Source of the DNA: Metamycoplasma spumans ATCC 19526
Lineage (GTDB): Bacteria > Bacillota_I > Bacilli_A > Mycoplasmatales > Metamycoplasmataceae
Reading direction: 5' to 3'
Assembly (NCBI GenBank): GCA_000620005.1
Contig: JHVF01000009.1
Location: 1 to 37,194 of the forward strand
Length of the DNA: 37,194 nt
The position numbers and the translations under genes were made by a program. The notes under the pieces were generated by a model. The model had not been told where the DNA came from and searched no databases. It saw only the letters and a program-made list of their open reading frames with translations. Each line of letters opens with the position of its first letter. Position 1 is the stretch's first letter. Shown piece after piece: positions 21,034-31,183 of the stretch.

Positions 21034-23196
21034 ATGTCAAGCGAAAATAAAAAAACAAGAACAACAGAACAAAAAGCTAAAAGAAAAAAAATGCTTTGAG
21101 GTATTACGTTTGGAATAGCTGGTGCAGCTATTTTAACTGCGGGTATTGGGATTCCATTAGTACAAGCACAAAAAGCATTACCTAAACCAACTCCACTTTT
21201 AAAAGACGATTCAATTTTAATGACTTTAACAGGACCAGATGGTAAAGCGATTGAAGTTACATGAGGTGATGTTAATACTGTTCACGAAATTGTAAATGCA
21301 AATAAAAATATTGCAACTGGTGTTGAAAGCCATTTAACAAAATATTTATACGAACAAGAATATAAAGGTTCATTGTGATATGAAGCTGTTTATAATGCTG
21401 ATAAAGCTAAAAAAGATGAACGTAAATTTGCATTGCAATCGATTGAAAGCATTAGAACTGAAATTACTAAAAGCTTAAATGATTTAGAAAAAAAATATCA
21501 AGAACAATTCGGTCTAGAAAAGAAATGAGAAGAAAAGTTCCTTGCCGATTTATCATCACCGGCATATGGTAATTCAAAATCAAAATCTGAAGCTATCGAA
21601 TACAAGGTTACTGAGAGATTAAATAGAGATGCTTATAGAAGATATGAAACTCAAGTTAATACTGATTTTAGCTATAATGAATTAAAAAATGGTATTGTTG
21701 CTAACAAAGATGTTTTTTATACATACGAAGGCAAGAGAGTTGATATCGCTAAAAAAGGTGATGTTATTAATTTACAATTTGCAGTGGAAAATAAAAACTA
21801 TGTTTTACCAGCAGCGGATACTATCGAATTAAAAACAGATAATAAAGATGATATAAAAATTCCAATTTTTACAACCAGATCATTTATTAATGAATACAAA
21901 AATGCTGATAGATTTATCGCACCTTGAATAGCTAGAAAGCAATCAATTGTTTCTTCAATGTCATTATCTGCGCATCCTAATGCAAAAGACAGCAGCGCGC
22001 CTTGAACTATAACAAAAGCCGAAGCGATTAAACTATTGACTTTTAGTTCATATTTATCAAATAATAACCAAGTTGAATTGGCATTAGGTATTGATAAACT
22101 AAAAGACTTTAGTGGTGTTAGTCCTTTATTATCATCAGCGACTATAACCGTTGAAGAAGAATTAAAAGTTAAGAATACTGAAAGATTAATTCAATATGTT
22201 GCTTCAGATCAATCGTCAGCGTCAAAATATGGTTCAGAGGGTTATAAAAATATAGCTGATCAAATTTCAAGTAATGACCCAGCTAAATATATTCCACTTA
22301 TATCAATTTTATTAGGCGATGCAAATCAAGAATCTGGAATTTATAAATTCAAACAAGATGATAACTTATTTAAAACACTAAAACAAAAATTAGTTGCATT
22401 ATTTGAAGAAAATGAATTTTCATATGATGCTACAACTAAGAAAAAATTTAAAGAAGTTTTAACTGAAGAACCAAAAACAAAACAAAAAACTGATAACTAC
22501 GTTGAAGAGTATACAAAATACAATGATGCAATTAAAAAGTTCATTAACGACATGGATGACAAAGAATTTAATGAAAAATTTGGAACTGCATTAAGAGATA
22601 CATTTGGTGATTCAAATGATAAGTATAAAATTTCTTCAATAATTAAAGTAAATGATAATTATGTTGAAGTTTCTGGTACGGGAATTGTAATTAAAAGCGT
22701 TTTCCAATTAAATGATAAAGAAGCTGTTGAGAGATTAATTACTCATGATTTAGCTATTCAATCAAAAGCAAATTATACAAATACATTAACAACACAACTA
22801 TTTAACCTAAGCACTATTTTTTCAGAAATTCTAACTAAAGATTTTATGGTAAATGATTTATTATCACAAACCGAATTTAAAAACTACATTAAAGATCAAG
22901 AATTCACTAATTTAGATAGCAAAAAAGTTAAATTTACTGACGATGATATTACAAAAGCATTAAATTATGAAAAATTACTTGACGAAAGCAAGAGATACAA
23001 TTTAATTCAAAACAAGGCAAATCAAATTAAAGATTTTATTAAATCAAAATTTGACAATGGACTTTATTCAGACTTTAAATATGACTCAGCATCAAATCAA
23101 TTTTACTTAGATCCACATACAAATAAAGATGTATTAGAATACTTGTTTGATACTATTATTAACTTTATTAAAGGAATATACGGAGGGACAAAATAA
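21034..23196 (+). CDS. p80: P80-like membrane protein of the P80-P60-HinT cluster
   Basis: A 720-residue protein beginning at ATG 21034 after AGAAAGGGA. A Lys/Arg-rich cytoplasmic head (residues 1-19) is followed by one strong hydrophobic helix (about 21-44, ending in GIGIPLVQAQ). A long, charged, mostly helical extracellular part follows, with no enzyme motif I recognise. The gene stops in TAATG with a lipoprotein gene that is followed by hinT. This order, P80-P60-HinT, is the one described for M. hominis, where P80 and P60 form a surface-exposed membrane complex that HinT binds from inside. The name rests mainly on this context and on overall features rather than a remembered sequence. Six or more UGA Trp codons are read through. 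Confidence 0.75.
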
Positions 23197-24944
23197 TGAA
23201 AAAATCAAATAAAATATTAGCGTTATTATCACCTTTGGCAATTATTCCAGCATCAGCAGTGGTGGCATGTAGCAATAAAGACGTGGCAAAAGATAATCCA
23301 GGAAATCAAGATAGAGTTTTAAAAGAAAATCTAACTAGAAATCAAATTCTAACCGCAATTACAAATAAATATTTAACTTCTTTTTATGCTAATGAAGTTT
23401 CAACGGTTTCAGAAAACGATAAGAAAAATGACCCAATTTTAGTTTTATTAAACCGTGATGCATCTAATTTATTTAAAGATGCTAAAGATATATTTCAATT
23501 TTACGCAACTAGTAAATTAAAAACTAACCCTCAGTTTTTCTGAGCTTTAAAATCAGATTATATTAATGCAAATATTGATACATCTGATTTTAACCCAGCA
23601 CCATTTGCAATACCTAGTGATTCAGATTTTAGATTCATGTTAACAAATTCACACTTAATCTCAACTAATATTCGTTTAGATATTCAAAAATTATTATTGA
23701 ATCGTTTATATTTATTAAAAAATCGTGACGAGTATAGAAAATTAGCTAATAACGAAAAAGGTCAAGATAAATATCAATTATCTTTGTCAAAAAAAATGGA
23801 AGATAAAGATACATCATTGTTGCAAAAAGATATTTATAAGTCATTAAACTTTGCTGATAATTCACTTTATTTAGTTAAATATTTAATTGACAACCCAATA
23901 CTTGAGTCATGAAGCTTTACAGATAATAGGGACATGAATTTACGTTGAGGAAAAGCTAATATTTCAACATTTGCAGAATTCAATGCCTTAGCTTCATATA
24001 ATCCGTCAGGAAACCCTCAATATGATTTAAATCCAAAAGCTAAATATCCAACTGAACTAATTGCAACTGGTAAAGCAGAAGGTAATGATGTTTTGAATAA
24101 TTTATTAGCTTATAAAGGTATTATTAAAAATAGCTACACAAGTGGAATTTTATCTTCATCACTTTATGGAATTCAAAATAATTTAGCACCAGTTTACGGC
24201 TTTGTAGACCCCGCAAATAACCGTGTGTATTCACAAGACAGTTTTAAATTTGCTGCAATTTTAGCTCATTTAATAAACCAACCTAACGCAAAGGTTACAG
24301 AAGCTTTAAATAATAAAGCTAAAGAAGATAAGTTGACTTCATTTAATGCAAATGATTTCGAATTTGAAAATTTAACTAGAAATAATAAAAATACTTCGCT
24401 ATTTACAAAATCAGTCACTTTATCAGGTTCTGAAACTTACAATGTTGAATATAAACAACAAGGTACTATTTCATTTGACGGACAAGTTTTAAATATTCCA
24501 ATGCGTTTAACTGTTAAAGAGCTATCATTAAACAATTATTATGATTTTAATGCTAAACTTAACTATGATAAAGCAAATAAAACATTTAGCGCTCAAACCG
24601 AAACTATTGCATTTAATTTAGACAAGTACCCAACAAAAATAGATGTTATTAAAGATAATCAAATCAATGCTCAATATGTAGTTAAAATAGCTCCTTTATA
24701 TCAAGAAGCTAAAGTACTAGATGTTGAAGGTAAAGAATTTACAAGAAAAGTTTTATCATTCGCTAACACTCCATGATCAGAAGAAAGTCAACAAAAAATT
24801 ATTGCTAATAATATTATTATTAATAATTTAGATGCAATTTTTAGAGATGCAGTTGCTTACTTTAAATTTATTGGATTTGAATTTGATACTACAAAAATGA
24901 ATAAAACTGTTTTAGATATATTAAAAATAGAAGGATTAATATAA
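23196..24944 (+). CDS. p60: P60-like surface lipoprotein
   Basis: A 582-residue lipoprotein. The signal peptide (MKKSNKILALL, then a hydrophobic core) ends in the lipobox VVAC with Cys25 as the predicted lipid-modified residue, so the mature protein is anchored on the outer face of the membrane. The rest is Asn/Lys-rich with no recognised domain. The start codon overlaps the P80 stop (TAATG), and the stop is 1 nt before hinT, so all three are co-translated. By context this is the P60 partner of P80 in M. hominis-type HinT complexes. UGA Trp codons occur at 23541, 23910, 23952 and 24774. Confidence 0.75.
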
Positions 24945-24945
24945 G

Positions 24946-25272
24946 ATGGAAAGAGACATATTTCAAAGAATTATAGATAGAGATATCCCAGCAACAATTA
25001 TTTATGAAGATGCGCAAGTTATTGCCTTTTTAGATATTGACCCAGAAACTAAAGGACATTTTTTAGTTGTTCCTAAAAAATATTCAGAGAACTTATATGA
25101 TATTAAAGACGAAGAACTTGCAAACTTAATTTTAGTAGCTAGAAATTTAGCTTTAGAGCAAGTTGAAAAATTAAATGCCGATGGTTTTAAACTTCAAATT
25201 AATAATAATGAATCAGCTGGTCAATCTGTATTCAGAACACATGTTCACATTATTCCTTGCTATGAAGATTAA
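24946..25272 (+). CDS. hinT: HIT-family nucleotide hydrolase HinT, first His of the triad replaced by Arg
   Basis: A 108-residue HIT protein: N-terminal DIFQRIIDRDIP, the AFLDIDP strand, KGHFLVVPK, and the C-terminal histidine triad. The family triad is H-x-H-x-H followed by two hydrophobic residues; here the stretch reads FRTHVHIIP, so the first His is Arg97, while His99 (the expected nucleophile) and His101 remain. HinT proteins hydrolyse purine nucleoside phosphoramidates and acyl-adenylates. In M. hominis, HinT is bound by the P60/P80 membrane complex encoded next to it, as here. The gene begins 1 nt after the P60 stop, with AAGGA upstream. A terminator follows 5 nt after the stop. Confidence 0.93.
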   Translation: MERDIFQRIIDRDIPATIIYEDAQVIAFLDIDPETKGHFLVVPKKYSENLYDIKDEELANLILVARNLALEQVEKLNADGFKLQINNNESAGQSVFRTHVHIIPCYED

Positions 25273-25277
25273 TAATT

Positions 25278-25303
25278 AAGATAACAGCGATGTTATCTTT
25301 TTT
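25278..25303 (+). terminator. Rho-independent terminator of P80-P60-hinT
   Basis: Stem AAGATAACA (25278-25286) / TGTTATCTT (25291-25299) with a GCGA loop, then T. Confidence 0.88.
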
Positions 25304-25317
25304 ATTTGCCATTAATT

Positions 25318-25323
25318 TATAAT
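25318..25323 (+). promoter_or_regulatory. -10 hexamer (TATAAT), leaderless start of recO
   Basis: TATAAT ends 6 nt before ATG 25330. The interval TTAATT has no Shine-Dalgarno, so transcription should begin at the start codon. Confidence 0.6.
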
Positions 25324-25329
25324 TTAATT

Positions 25330-25986
25330 ATGGAATATGAAATAGTTGGAATAGTAATTGATAAAAAAGAAATTAACGAATTTGATGAAATAGTTACAGT
25401 TTTATCAAACAATGGCGTAATCAAGTTTTTTGCTCAAAGTACGAGGAAATTAACATCTAAAAATGCACCTAGTTTAAATATGTTATTTTTATCAAATTTT
25501 GAGCTAGTAAACACTGAAACCAATACGCTTCTGCCGAGATTAAAACGTGCTACAACTATTAAAAGCTTCCCTTTAAAATCAAATTTATTAACAGAAATTA
25601 ATGATTTAAAATACTTTTTATCTAAAATAGAAAAGGCAAATTGTCAGGAGTTAATTTCGACATATGAAGAGATTATTGAAGATATTGAAAATTCAAAGGA
25701 TAAGGTAATTATTTATATCTTGAATAAAATACTTCTAGTGATGGGGCTTTATCCAATATTTGGGCAATGTTCTGAATGCGAGAATACAAATAACATTGTA
25801 GATTTTAAATTCCATCGTGGCGGTTTTTTATGCCGCTATCATTCAAATGATAAATTGGATTATAATGTGTTAAACTCACTTTATTGACTTAGCAAAACAT
25901 ATTGAAGTTTCAAAGATGAATGTGATTATTTATCAGCATCTCTAATTAGAAAAATGATCACGTTTTATTTGATTGAAAATATATAG
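25330..25986 (+). CDS. recO: DNA repair protein RecO
   Basis: A 218-residue RecO. The N-terminal OB fold begins EYEIVGIVIDKKEINEFDEI, followed by GVIKFFAQSTRK, the usual opening of RecO. A helical middle follows, then a zinc-finger-like part with GQCSEC (about residues 146-151) and Cys-Arg-Tyr-His about 25 residues on. RecO anneals single strands and loads RecA in RecF-pathway recombination. Length is slightly below the 240-250 of larger bacteria. ATG 25330 is preferred to an in-frame TTG at 25306, because the -10 box and homology put the start there. The last 33 codons require two UGA Trp. It is followed 10 nt later by a membrane-protein gene with its own SD. Confidence 0.85.
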
Positions 25987-25996
25987 AAAGGAAATT

Positions 25997-26401
25997 ATGA
26001 AAAAAGTTATAAAAAAACTTAATCATTTACTTGGTTATTATATATCTGTAGCTTCATTGGGCTTTTTATTTATTATTGCCTCTATGGTAGTTTTTATGAA
26101 AAGATTTGAAATCAAATTAACAGATGTGGCCTATTCAATGACAGTTTTAAGTTTAATAACAACAGGTCTTGCCTTATTTTTTATATTTATAAGATTGAGT
26201 TTTTTTAATATTACATTAAAAAAAGTGATGAAGCAACTTAGTCAATATGTAACTGATTCAAGATTATCAGTTGATGAAATTAATATCTTACAAGCCAAAA
26301 AAGTTATCGAATATAACGATATTAGATTGAAATCAAGTTGTTTATTTTATAAAAAATATTTAAAAAATTCAGTTGTGGAGTGAAGTGATGAACAATATTA
26401 A
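25997..26401 (+). CDS. Two-TM membrane protein of unknown function (134 residues)
   Basis: ATG 25997 is preceded by AAAGGAAA (25987-25994). A Lys-rich head is followed by two hydrophobic helices (about residues 14-34 and 44-67) and a C-terminal cytoplasmic-looking helical part with LSVDEINILQAKKVIEYND. Read with UGA=Trp at 26381, the frame ends at TAA 26399. The next gene starts inside it (14-nt overlap) and encodes a protein of the same plan, so the two may act as a pair. I recognise no family. Confidence 0.65.
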
Positions 26402-27101
26402 CGAAAGATATGTCAATTTAAATAAAAGAATCAAAAAATCAACTAAAGTTACATCAATATTAAGCGTTTTATATTATGTTTTCTTGGCTTTATCTCTAGG
26501 ATTTACATTTTCTTTTGGTTTGCTAACTCCATATACTAAAACAATAAGCAATATTATTAATCCAATCGGCTATACTTGTTATACTCTGACAATTTTGTTT
26601 ATGATTTTATTATTCGTTTTTGAAAAGAAAAGGAGAGTGAACAATATTGAAAATATAATTCTCTTTAATCACATTTTATTAGATGATGAAGAAATATTAT
26701 ATTCTTTAGCAAAGAAACATTCACTTAACTTTAACAATATAGTTAATAATCTAAACATAAACGATATAGTAAACTTTGATAAAGAAACTACTGAATATAT
26801 TTTAAAAGAGTTAAATGAAAATAAAGATAAAACTATTTATTTAAAATTTGCCAATTTTGAAGGTGATGAAAAACTTAGAGACTTAATTAAAAACCACCCT
26901 AAAATTAGTCAAGGATATCAAATAGAAGATGATGTCTTAACTTTTATTGTTAACAAAAGTTATATTCCAATTATCGAGGTTATTGACTGCTTAGAGTTTA
27001 AAAAACTTAATGTTTTTACAAACTCTAAACAGCTAAAAATTATTATTGATTATCATAGTAGAATTAAAAACATTTCTATTGATTGCGAATTGATAAAATA
27101 A
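26388..27101 (+). CDS. Two-TM membrane protein of unknown function (237 residues)
   Basis: ATG 26388 lies inside the previous gene, 7 nt after TGGAG; translation is probably coupled. After a basic head there are two hydrophobic helices (about residues 21-45 and 56-79, ending FEKKRR). A soluble domain of about 155 residues follows, rich in Leu, Asn, Lys and Ile, with short alpha/beta alternation (for example TIYLKFANFEGDEKLRDLI). No enzyme motif is recognised. The plan (two TM, then a cytoplasmic domain) is shared with its neighbour. The stop is part of a strong bidirectional terminator. Confidence 0.7.
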   Translation: MNNINERYVNLNKRIKKSTKVTSILSVLYYVFLALSLGFTFSFGLLTPYTKTISNIINPIGYTCYTLTILFMILLFVFEKKRRVNNIENIILFNHILLDDEEILYSLAKKHSLNFNNIVNNLNINDIVNFDKETTEYILKELNENKDKTIYLKFANFEGDEKLRDLIKNHPKISQGYQIEDDVLTFIVNKSYIPIIEVIDCLEFKKLNVFTNSKQLKIIIDYHSRIKNISIDCELIK

Positions 27102-27121
27102 AAGCCAGAATTCTGGCTTTT
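27100..27121. terminator. Bidirectional terminator between convergent genes
   Basis: A perfect 22-bp palindrome, AAAAGCCAGAA and its complement, has A and T runs on both sides. It serves the two-TM gene (plus) and the acid phosphatase gene (minus), whose stop is 6 nt away. Confidence 0.85.
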
Positions 27122-27126
27122 AAATT

Positions 27127-28272
27127 TTATTTTTTTCAGCTATATTCTTTGATTAATTCAATGCTTTTTTCGTATTCTAGATCATTGCTTCCAATAATTT
27201 GTTTTATTCAACTTCCGTAAACTTGATTTCCAGGAATAAATACATAACTTGCACTTCATTGTTGTTTGGTTCAGGTTTTAGTTTTGTCATCATATGTTAC
27301 TGATTTATTATTTAAATCTGTATTACCAAATAGTTTTCCATATCCTGATTCATCAGAGTATAATGCGCTATTTATTGATTGTAAACTAATTTCTTTTGAT
27401 TTTGTAAAATTATCATTAAAATCAGAAATGTCATCACCAACTCTCATAACAACCTTAAAGCTAATATCTGCAACTCCATCGATTGTGAATTTCTTGTCGC
27501 TTACTGCATTCATTCTAGTTTCTTTATTATCAAAACCATTTGTTGTTGTTCAAGGAGTGGCACTTTTTGTATCCACGCCCTTCATTCATCAAATTCAATC
27601 TGGCATGTATTTTTCGTCTAATTTTAAGGCTTTAAGGTTGTTAAATGAACCTTGCTTGTGTTCTGACATTTTACGGTTAGAGTTAAACATTACAACCCCA
27701 CCTTTTGATCAAACATATTTTATAAAATCGATTGCGCCAGGAACTTCTTCTGATATACCAGCACTTACAAATTCACTTCATAAATTATAGTCATATGTTT
27801 TTCCATTTAATAAAAAGTAATTTTGTAATTTAAAGTTATCTAAAACAGTTTCATCTAAGTCCATAAATACAACTGGAATAGATTTTCCTTCGTCAGGTTT
27901 TGTTAAAGCAACCCTGTCAGCATTTACTTTTACATTGGTTGTTGAAATCATATCTTGAGTAATCATTTTGTCAAATGCAACCTTAGCATTTGCATACGCT
28001 TGTAAACTTTGTGCCACTTTATCGCCACTAAATGAGTTTCAAACATTTGATTTTAAACCAATTGCTACGTCAAGTTTGTCATTAGCTTCTTTGACTTTTT
28101 TATTTGCTTCTGTTAATTTTGTATTAAGTGCTGTAATTTGGCTTTTTAAATCAGCATTTTCTTTATTTAGTTTTTCAGAATCAGCATTATTTGTATTGCA
28201 AGCTGCTAATGCTAAAGGAGCTGCGGCTACCAATGATGTGGGTATTAAAAATTTAAAAATATTCTTTTTCAT
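27127..28272 (-). CDS. Surface lipoprotein, e(P4)-family (HAD, class C) acid phosphatase
   Basis: A 381-residue lipoprotein. The signal peptide begins MKKNIFKFLIP and ends in the lipobox ALAAC (Cys25). Residues 30-75 form a charged coiled coil rich in Glu, Lys and Asn. The catalytic HAD domain has the nucleophile motif VFMDLDETVLDN (Asp138 and Asp140), and MFNSNRK and MRVGDDISDFND, the second and fourth HAD motifs. The family is known as e(P4) 5'-nucleotidase/acid phosphatase, releasing phosphate from nucleotides at the cell surface so that nucleosides can be taken up; this fits a parasite that salvages nucleotides. Read with about nine UGA Trp. An AAAGG site lies upstream of the ATG. Substrate in this species is inferred. 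Confidence 0.88.
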
Positions 28273-28332
28273 TTATTTATATAACCTTTCATTTTTATAT
28301 CCTACAAAATAATTATATAGAATAAATATATA

Positions 28333-28360
28333 TAAAAAATAAAATACCATAAGGCATTTT
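28333..28360 (-). terminator. Rho-independent terminator of the RNase J gene
   Basis: On the minus strand, AAAATGCC/GGTATTTT (plus-strand 28353-28360 and 28341-28348; one G-U pair, 4-nt loop) is followed by a T-rich tract. It begins 12 nt after the stop. Confidence 0.7.
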
Positions 28361-28371
28361 ATTCTAAATAA

Positions 28372-30183
28372 TTATTCAAACTTTATTGATGTTTTGGGAT
28401 TTAATTTTTTAGCTTCATTATTTAATTTTGCATCTCTTTTGTTTACTTTACTTTTTTGAGTTGTCGAGCTTTTCTTATCAATATTGTTTTCATCATCTTC
28501 AACTTCTGATTTATCGTGGTCGGTAAATAATATAGTTGGAATAATAACAACATTTCTACGTTTGTTTTTATAGAAAAATGGAACTAGTCTGTCAATCATT
28601 AATTGTTTTAATTGAGGTACTGTTCAATCGTTTGAATTTTTAATAGTATATAAAACAGCACCATGAACAAGTCTTTTGGCTTCTTCAATTAAATGCAATG
28701 AATTTTTAACAAAAAATGCGCCTCTTGAAACTATTCTTGGTTTACCCAAAATTAGATTTTTTTCTTTATTGATTGCAATGATAACATGCATAAATCCGTT
28801 TTGGCCTAATTCCATTCTTTCTTTCATAATTTGTGTGTTTGTTTTAGAAAGAATATTTCCATCGATAAATACAGGACCAAAATATCTTTTTTCTTCCGAT
28901 AATCTTAGTTTATGATCTTCTAAATAATATACATCGCCAAGCTTTGCTATAAAAATATTTTCGGGGTCAACACCTGATTCAGTTGCTGTATAACCATGAA
29001 CAACACTCATTCTATATTCACCGTGGTAAGGCATGAAATATTTAGGTTTTGTTAATTCAAAAATCTTTTCATGTTCTTCTTTATATGCATGCCCTGAAGT
29101 ATGTAAATAACCATCAATACCGTTTTCTCTAATAATTGCACCTAATTTGTATAATCTATTAACTAAAAGTTCAATTTTTGACCTATTACCAGGAATAGGA
29201 CTTGAAGAAAAAATAACTGTGTCTTTAGGTTTAATAGTTACATTAGGATGCTTTCCAAAACTCATTTTAGCAAGTCCGGCAAGCTCTTCTCCTTGCGATC
29301 CTGTTGTTAAAATTAATAACTCATTGTCGTCAAATTTAGACATATTCTTTTTGTCTATGAATATTTCATTAGGGGCCTCAATGTATCCTAGTCTTCTACC
29401 AATGTCAATATTATCAACCATTGAACGACCAAAAGCAATAACTTTTTTACCCATTGAAGAGGCTAATTCAATAATGGCCTTAATTCTAGTTAAATTTGAC
29501 GCAAAAGCAGTAACGATAATTTTTTTCTCTGCTTCTTTCATATATTTTTCAATATCTTTTAATATATCGCTTTCAGAAGGTGAATGGTTTGGACGCATAG
29601 CGTTTGTTGAGTCTGAAAATAAAATATCTAAACCTTCGTCGCCAATTTGTTTTAATTTACTAAAATCAGTCATGTTTCCGATCGGTGTATAATCAAATCT
29701 AAAGTCACCAGTCATCATTAGAGAACCATTAGGTGTTTTAATTCTAACTCCAAAAGCATCGGGAATCGAATGTTGCGCAGTTCAAAAATCAACTTGACAA
29801 CTTCCAAAATTTCAAACAGCATCTTTAGTAGTCTCGATAAATTCAATATTTCTCTTAATTTTAAAATCCTCAAATTTTAGCTTTAAATATTGTATTGCTA
29901 TTCTAGGGGCAAAAATTCTTTTAACATCGACTTGTTGAACTAAATAAGGAACACCACCGATGTGATCTTCGTGCCCGTGAGTTATAAATAATCCTTCAAT
30001 CTTTTCTTGATTTTCAGTTAAATAGGTAAAATCAGGAATAGAACCATTAACACCTGTTGCAAACGAATCGCAAAACTTAATACCAGTATCAATAATAAAA
30101 ATATGCTTATCATATTCAATTACTAATGTACTTTTTCCTATTTCTTGCATTCCACCTAAACCAAAAATTTTAGTAGGTTTCAT
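28372..30183 (-). CDS. rnj: Ribonuclease J
   Basis: A 603-residue metallo-beta-lactamase/beta-CASP ribonuclease of the RNase J family, which matures and degrades RNA by 5'-3' exonuclease and endonuclease action. The zinc site is THGHEDHIGG (His69, His71, Asp73, His74). GDFRFDYTP follows, the beta-CASP domain contains LFSDSTNA and LTTGSQGE, and SGHAYKEEH and MPYHGEYRM come near residues 370-400. These are all intact. Beyond the normal C-terminus there is a Lys/Asp-rich tail of about 45 residues (after VVIIPTILF), likely disordered. The start ATG 30183 has GGAGG 5 nt upstream. The 5' leader contains a perfect 16-bp tandem duplication. Confidence 0.93.
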
Positions 30184-30194
30184 ATTTCCTCCAT

Positions 30195-30226
30195 TTTTTA
30201 TTATCCTAAGTTTTTATTATCCTAAG
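30195..30226. repeat. Perfect 16-bp tandem direct repeat in the RNase J leader
   Basis: TTTTTATTATCCTAAG occurs twice head to tail without mismatch (30195-30210 and 30211-30226). It starts 12 nt upstream of the rnj start codon, immediately before the Shine-Dalgarno. Read on the coding strand the unit is CTTAGGATAATAAAAA. Confidence 0.85.
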
Positions 30227-30432
30227 AAATTGTTTAAGACTTTAACGATATTATTTTAACAAATATAAATATTAATAATTGTAAAAATAGTATTTATTTA
30301 TCGTTTTTCATTTTAATAATGATTTTGATAAAAAAATAACTTGTTTTTATTAATATTTATCATTTTTTTCGATATATATTTTCAATGAAAATAAAAATTT
30401 AATTTATTTTTAGAAAAAAAGCAAAAATAATG

Positions 30433-30438
30433 TACTAT
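30433..30438 (+). promoter_or_regulatory. -10 hexamer (TACTAT), leaderless start of mscL
   Basis: TACTAT ends 7 nt before ATG 30446; the interval TTTTACC lacks a Shine-Dalgarno. The match to TATAAT is 5 of 6. Confidence 0.5.
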
Positions 30439-30445
30439 TTTTACC

Positions 30446-30958
30446 ATGACCAGAAAAGAATTAGAAGAAAAAAAACATTTCGTAAAAAAATCATATTCTG
30501 ACGCTAAAAAAGTCGTTTTACGTGGAAACATGTTTATGCTTGCTATTGGTTTATTATTAGGAGCATCATTTGGTGCACTAGTATCATCATTAGCAAATGA
30601 CATTATTATGTCAGCAATTACAAGAGCAATTAGATTGAACGTAAATGACTGAATTTTATGACCTTTAGTAAACAATGGAAAAGTTGAAGGTGGTATTTAC
30701 ATCGGTAGATTTTTATCAGCTTTATTACAATTTGTAATTGTTTCTTCATTTATTTTTGTTGGTTTATTAATTACTTTTACAATCAAAAACTCAATTGATT
30801 ATTATAAAGCTAAAAAACAACCAATCGAAGAAGAAAAAGTTGAAGAAGTTAAACCAACTACAGAAGAATTGATTTTAGAAGAATTACGTAAAATGAATTT
30901 AGAAATGTTAAAATCAAAAAACACTACTACAAAAACAACAAAAACAAGTACTAAATAA
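30446..30958 (+). CDS. mscL: Large-conductance mechanosensitive channel MscL
   Basis: A 170-residue channel that opens under membrane tension and releases solutes during hypo-osmotic shock. TM1 is in VVLRGNMFMLAIGLLLGASF, the RGN-x-x-x-LAxG type start of MscL with the pore-lining Gly-rich helix, followed by SSLANDIIMSAI. TM2 lies near residues 87-110 (LSALLQFVIVSSFIFVGLL). The C-terminus carries the bundle helix TEELILEELRKMNLEML, like the TKEE...LRDLL of MscL, after an acidic, Glu/Lys-rich insert that makes it longer than the usual 120-150 residues, and a Thr/Lys tail. The gene is monocistronic with a leaderless-type start. Confidence 0.88.
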
Positions 30959-30961
30959 GTT

Positions 30962-30990
30962 AAAGTGGCTGACTAGCCGCTTTTTTATTT
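30962..30990 (+). terminator. Rho-independent terminator of mscL
   Basis: Stem AAAGTGGCT (30962-30970) / AGCCGCTTT (30975-30983) with one G-U pair and a 4-nt loop, then T-rich sequence. Confidence 0.88.
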
Positions 30991-31073
30991 TATTTTTAAA
31001 AATGGCAACATAATCAATAAAATGGACGAGTTATTACTATTTTTGTGTAATAAACTTTTAAAAACAGCATTTT

Positions 31074-31125
31074 TTAGACTAGTTTTTAAATTATAGTATA
31101 ATTTTAAGCGTGTTATATATACACG
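31074..31125 (+). promoter_or_regulatory. Promoter and 5' leader hairpin of argF-arcC
   Basis: A -10 TATAAT (31097-31102) preceded by TAG, and a -35-like TTAGAC (31074-31079) at 17 bp spacing, lie about 80 bp before argF. The first transcribed bases can form CGTGT (31109-31113)/ACACG (31121-31125), a 5' stem-loop that could stabilise the mRNA. It is the most complete promoter I see in the window and fits strong expression. Confidence 0.6.
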
Positions 31126-31183
31126 TAAGAATGTCTAAAACACAAAAAATAAAACTAAATTTACATAAGGAGAAAAATTAAAT

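Noticed and set aside
27266-27790. Plus-strand ORF of 174 codons
   Set aside because: Shadow of the acid phosphatase lipoprotein on the minus strand; no SD, no recognisable protein features, and the minus frame has a lipobox and HAD motifs.
29147-29692. Plus-strand ORF of 181 codons opposite RNase J
   Set aside because: Antisense shadow; the minus-strand frame carries complete RNase J motifs.
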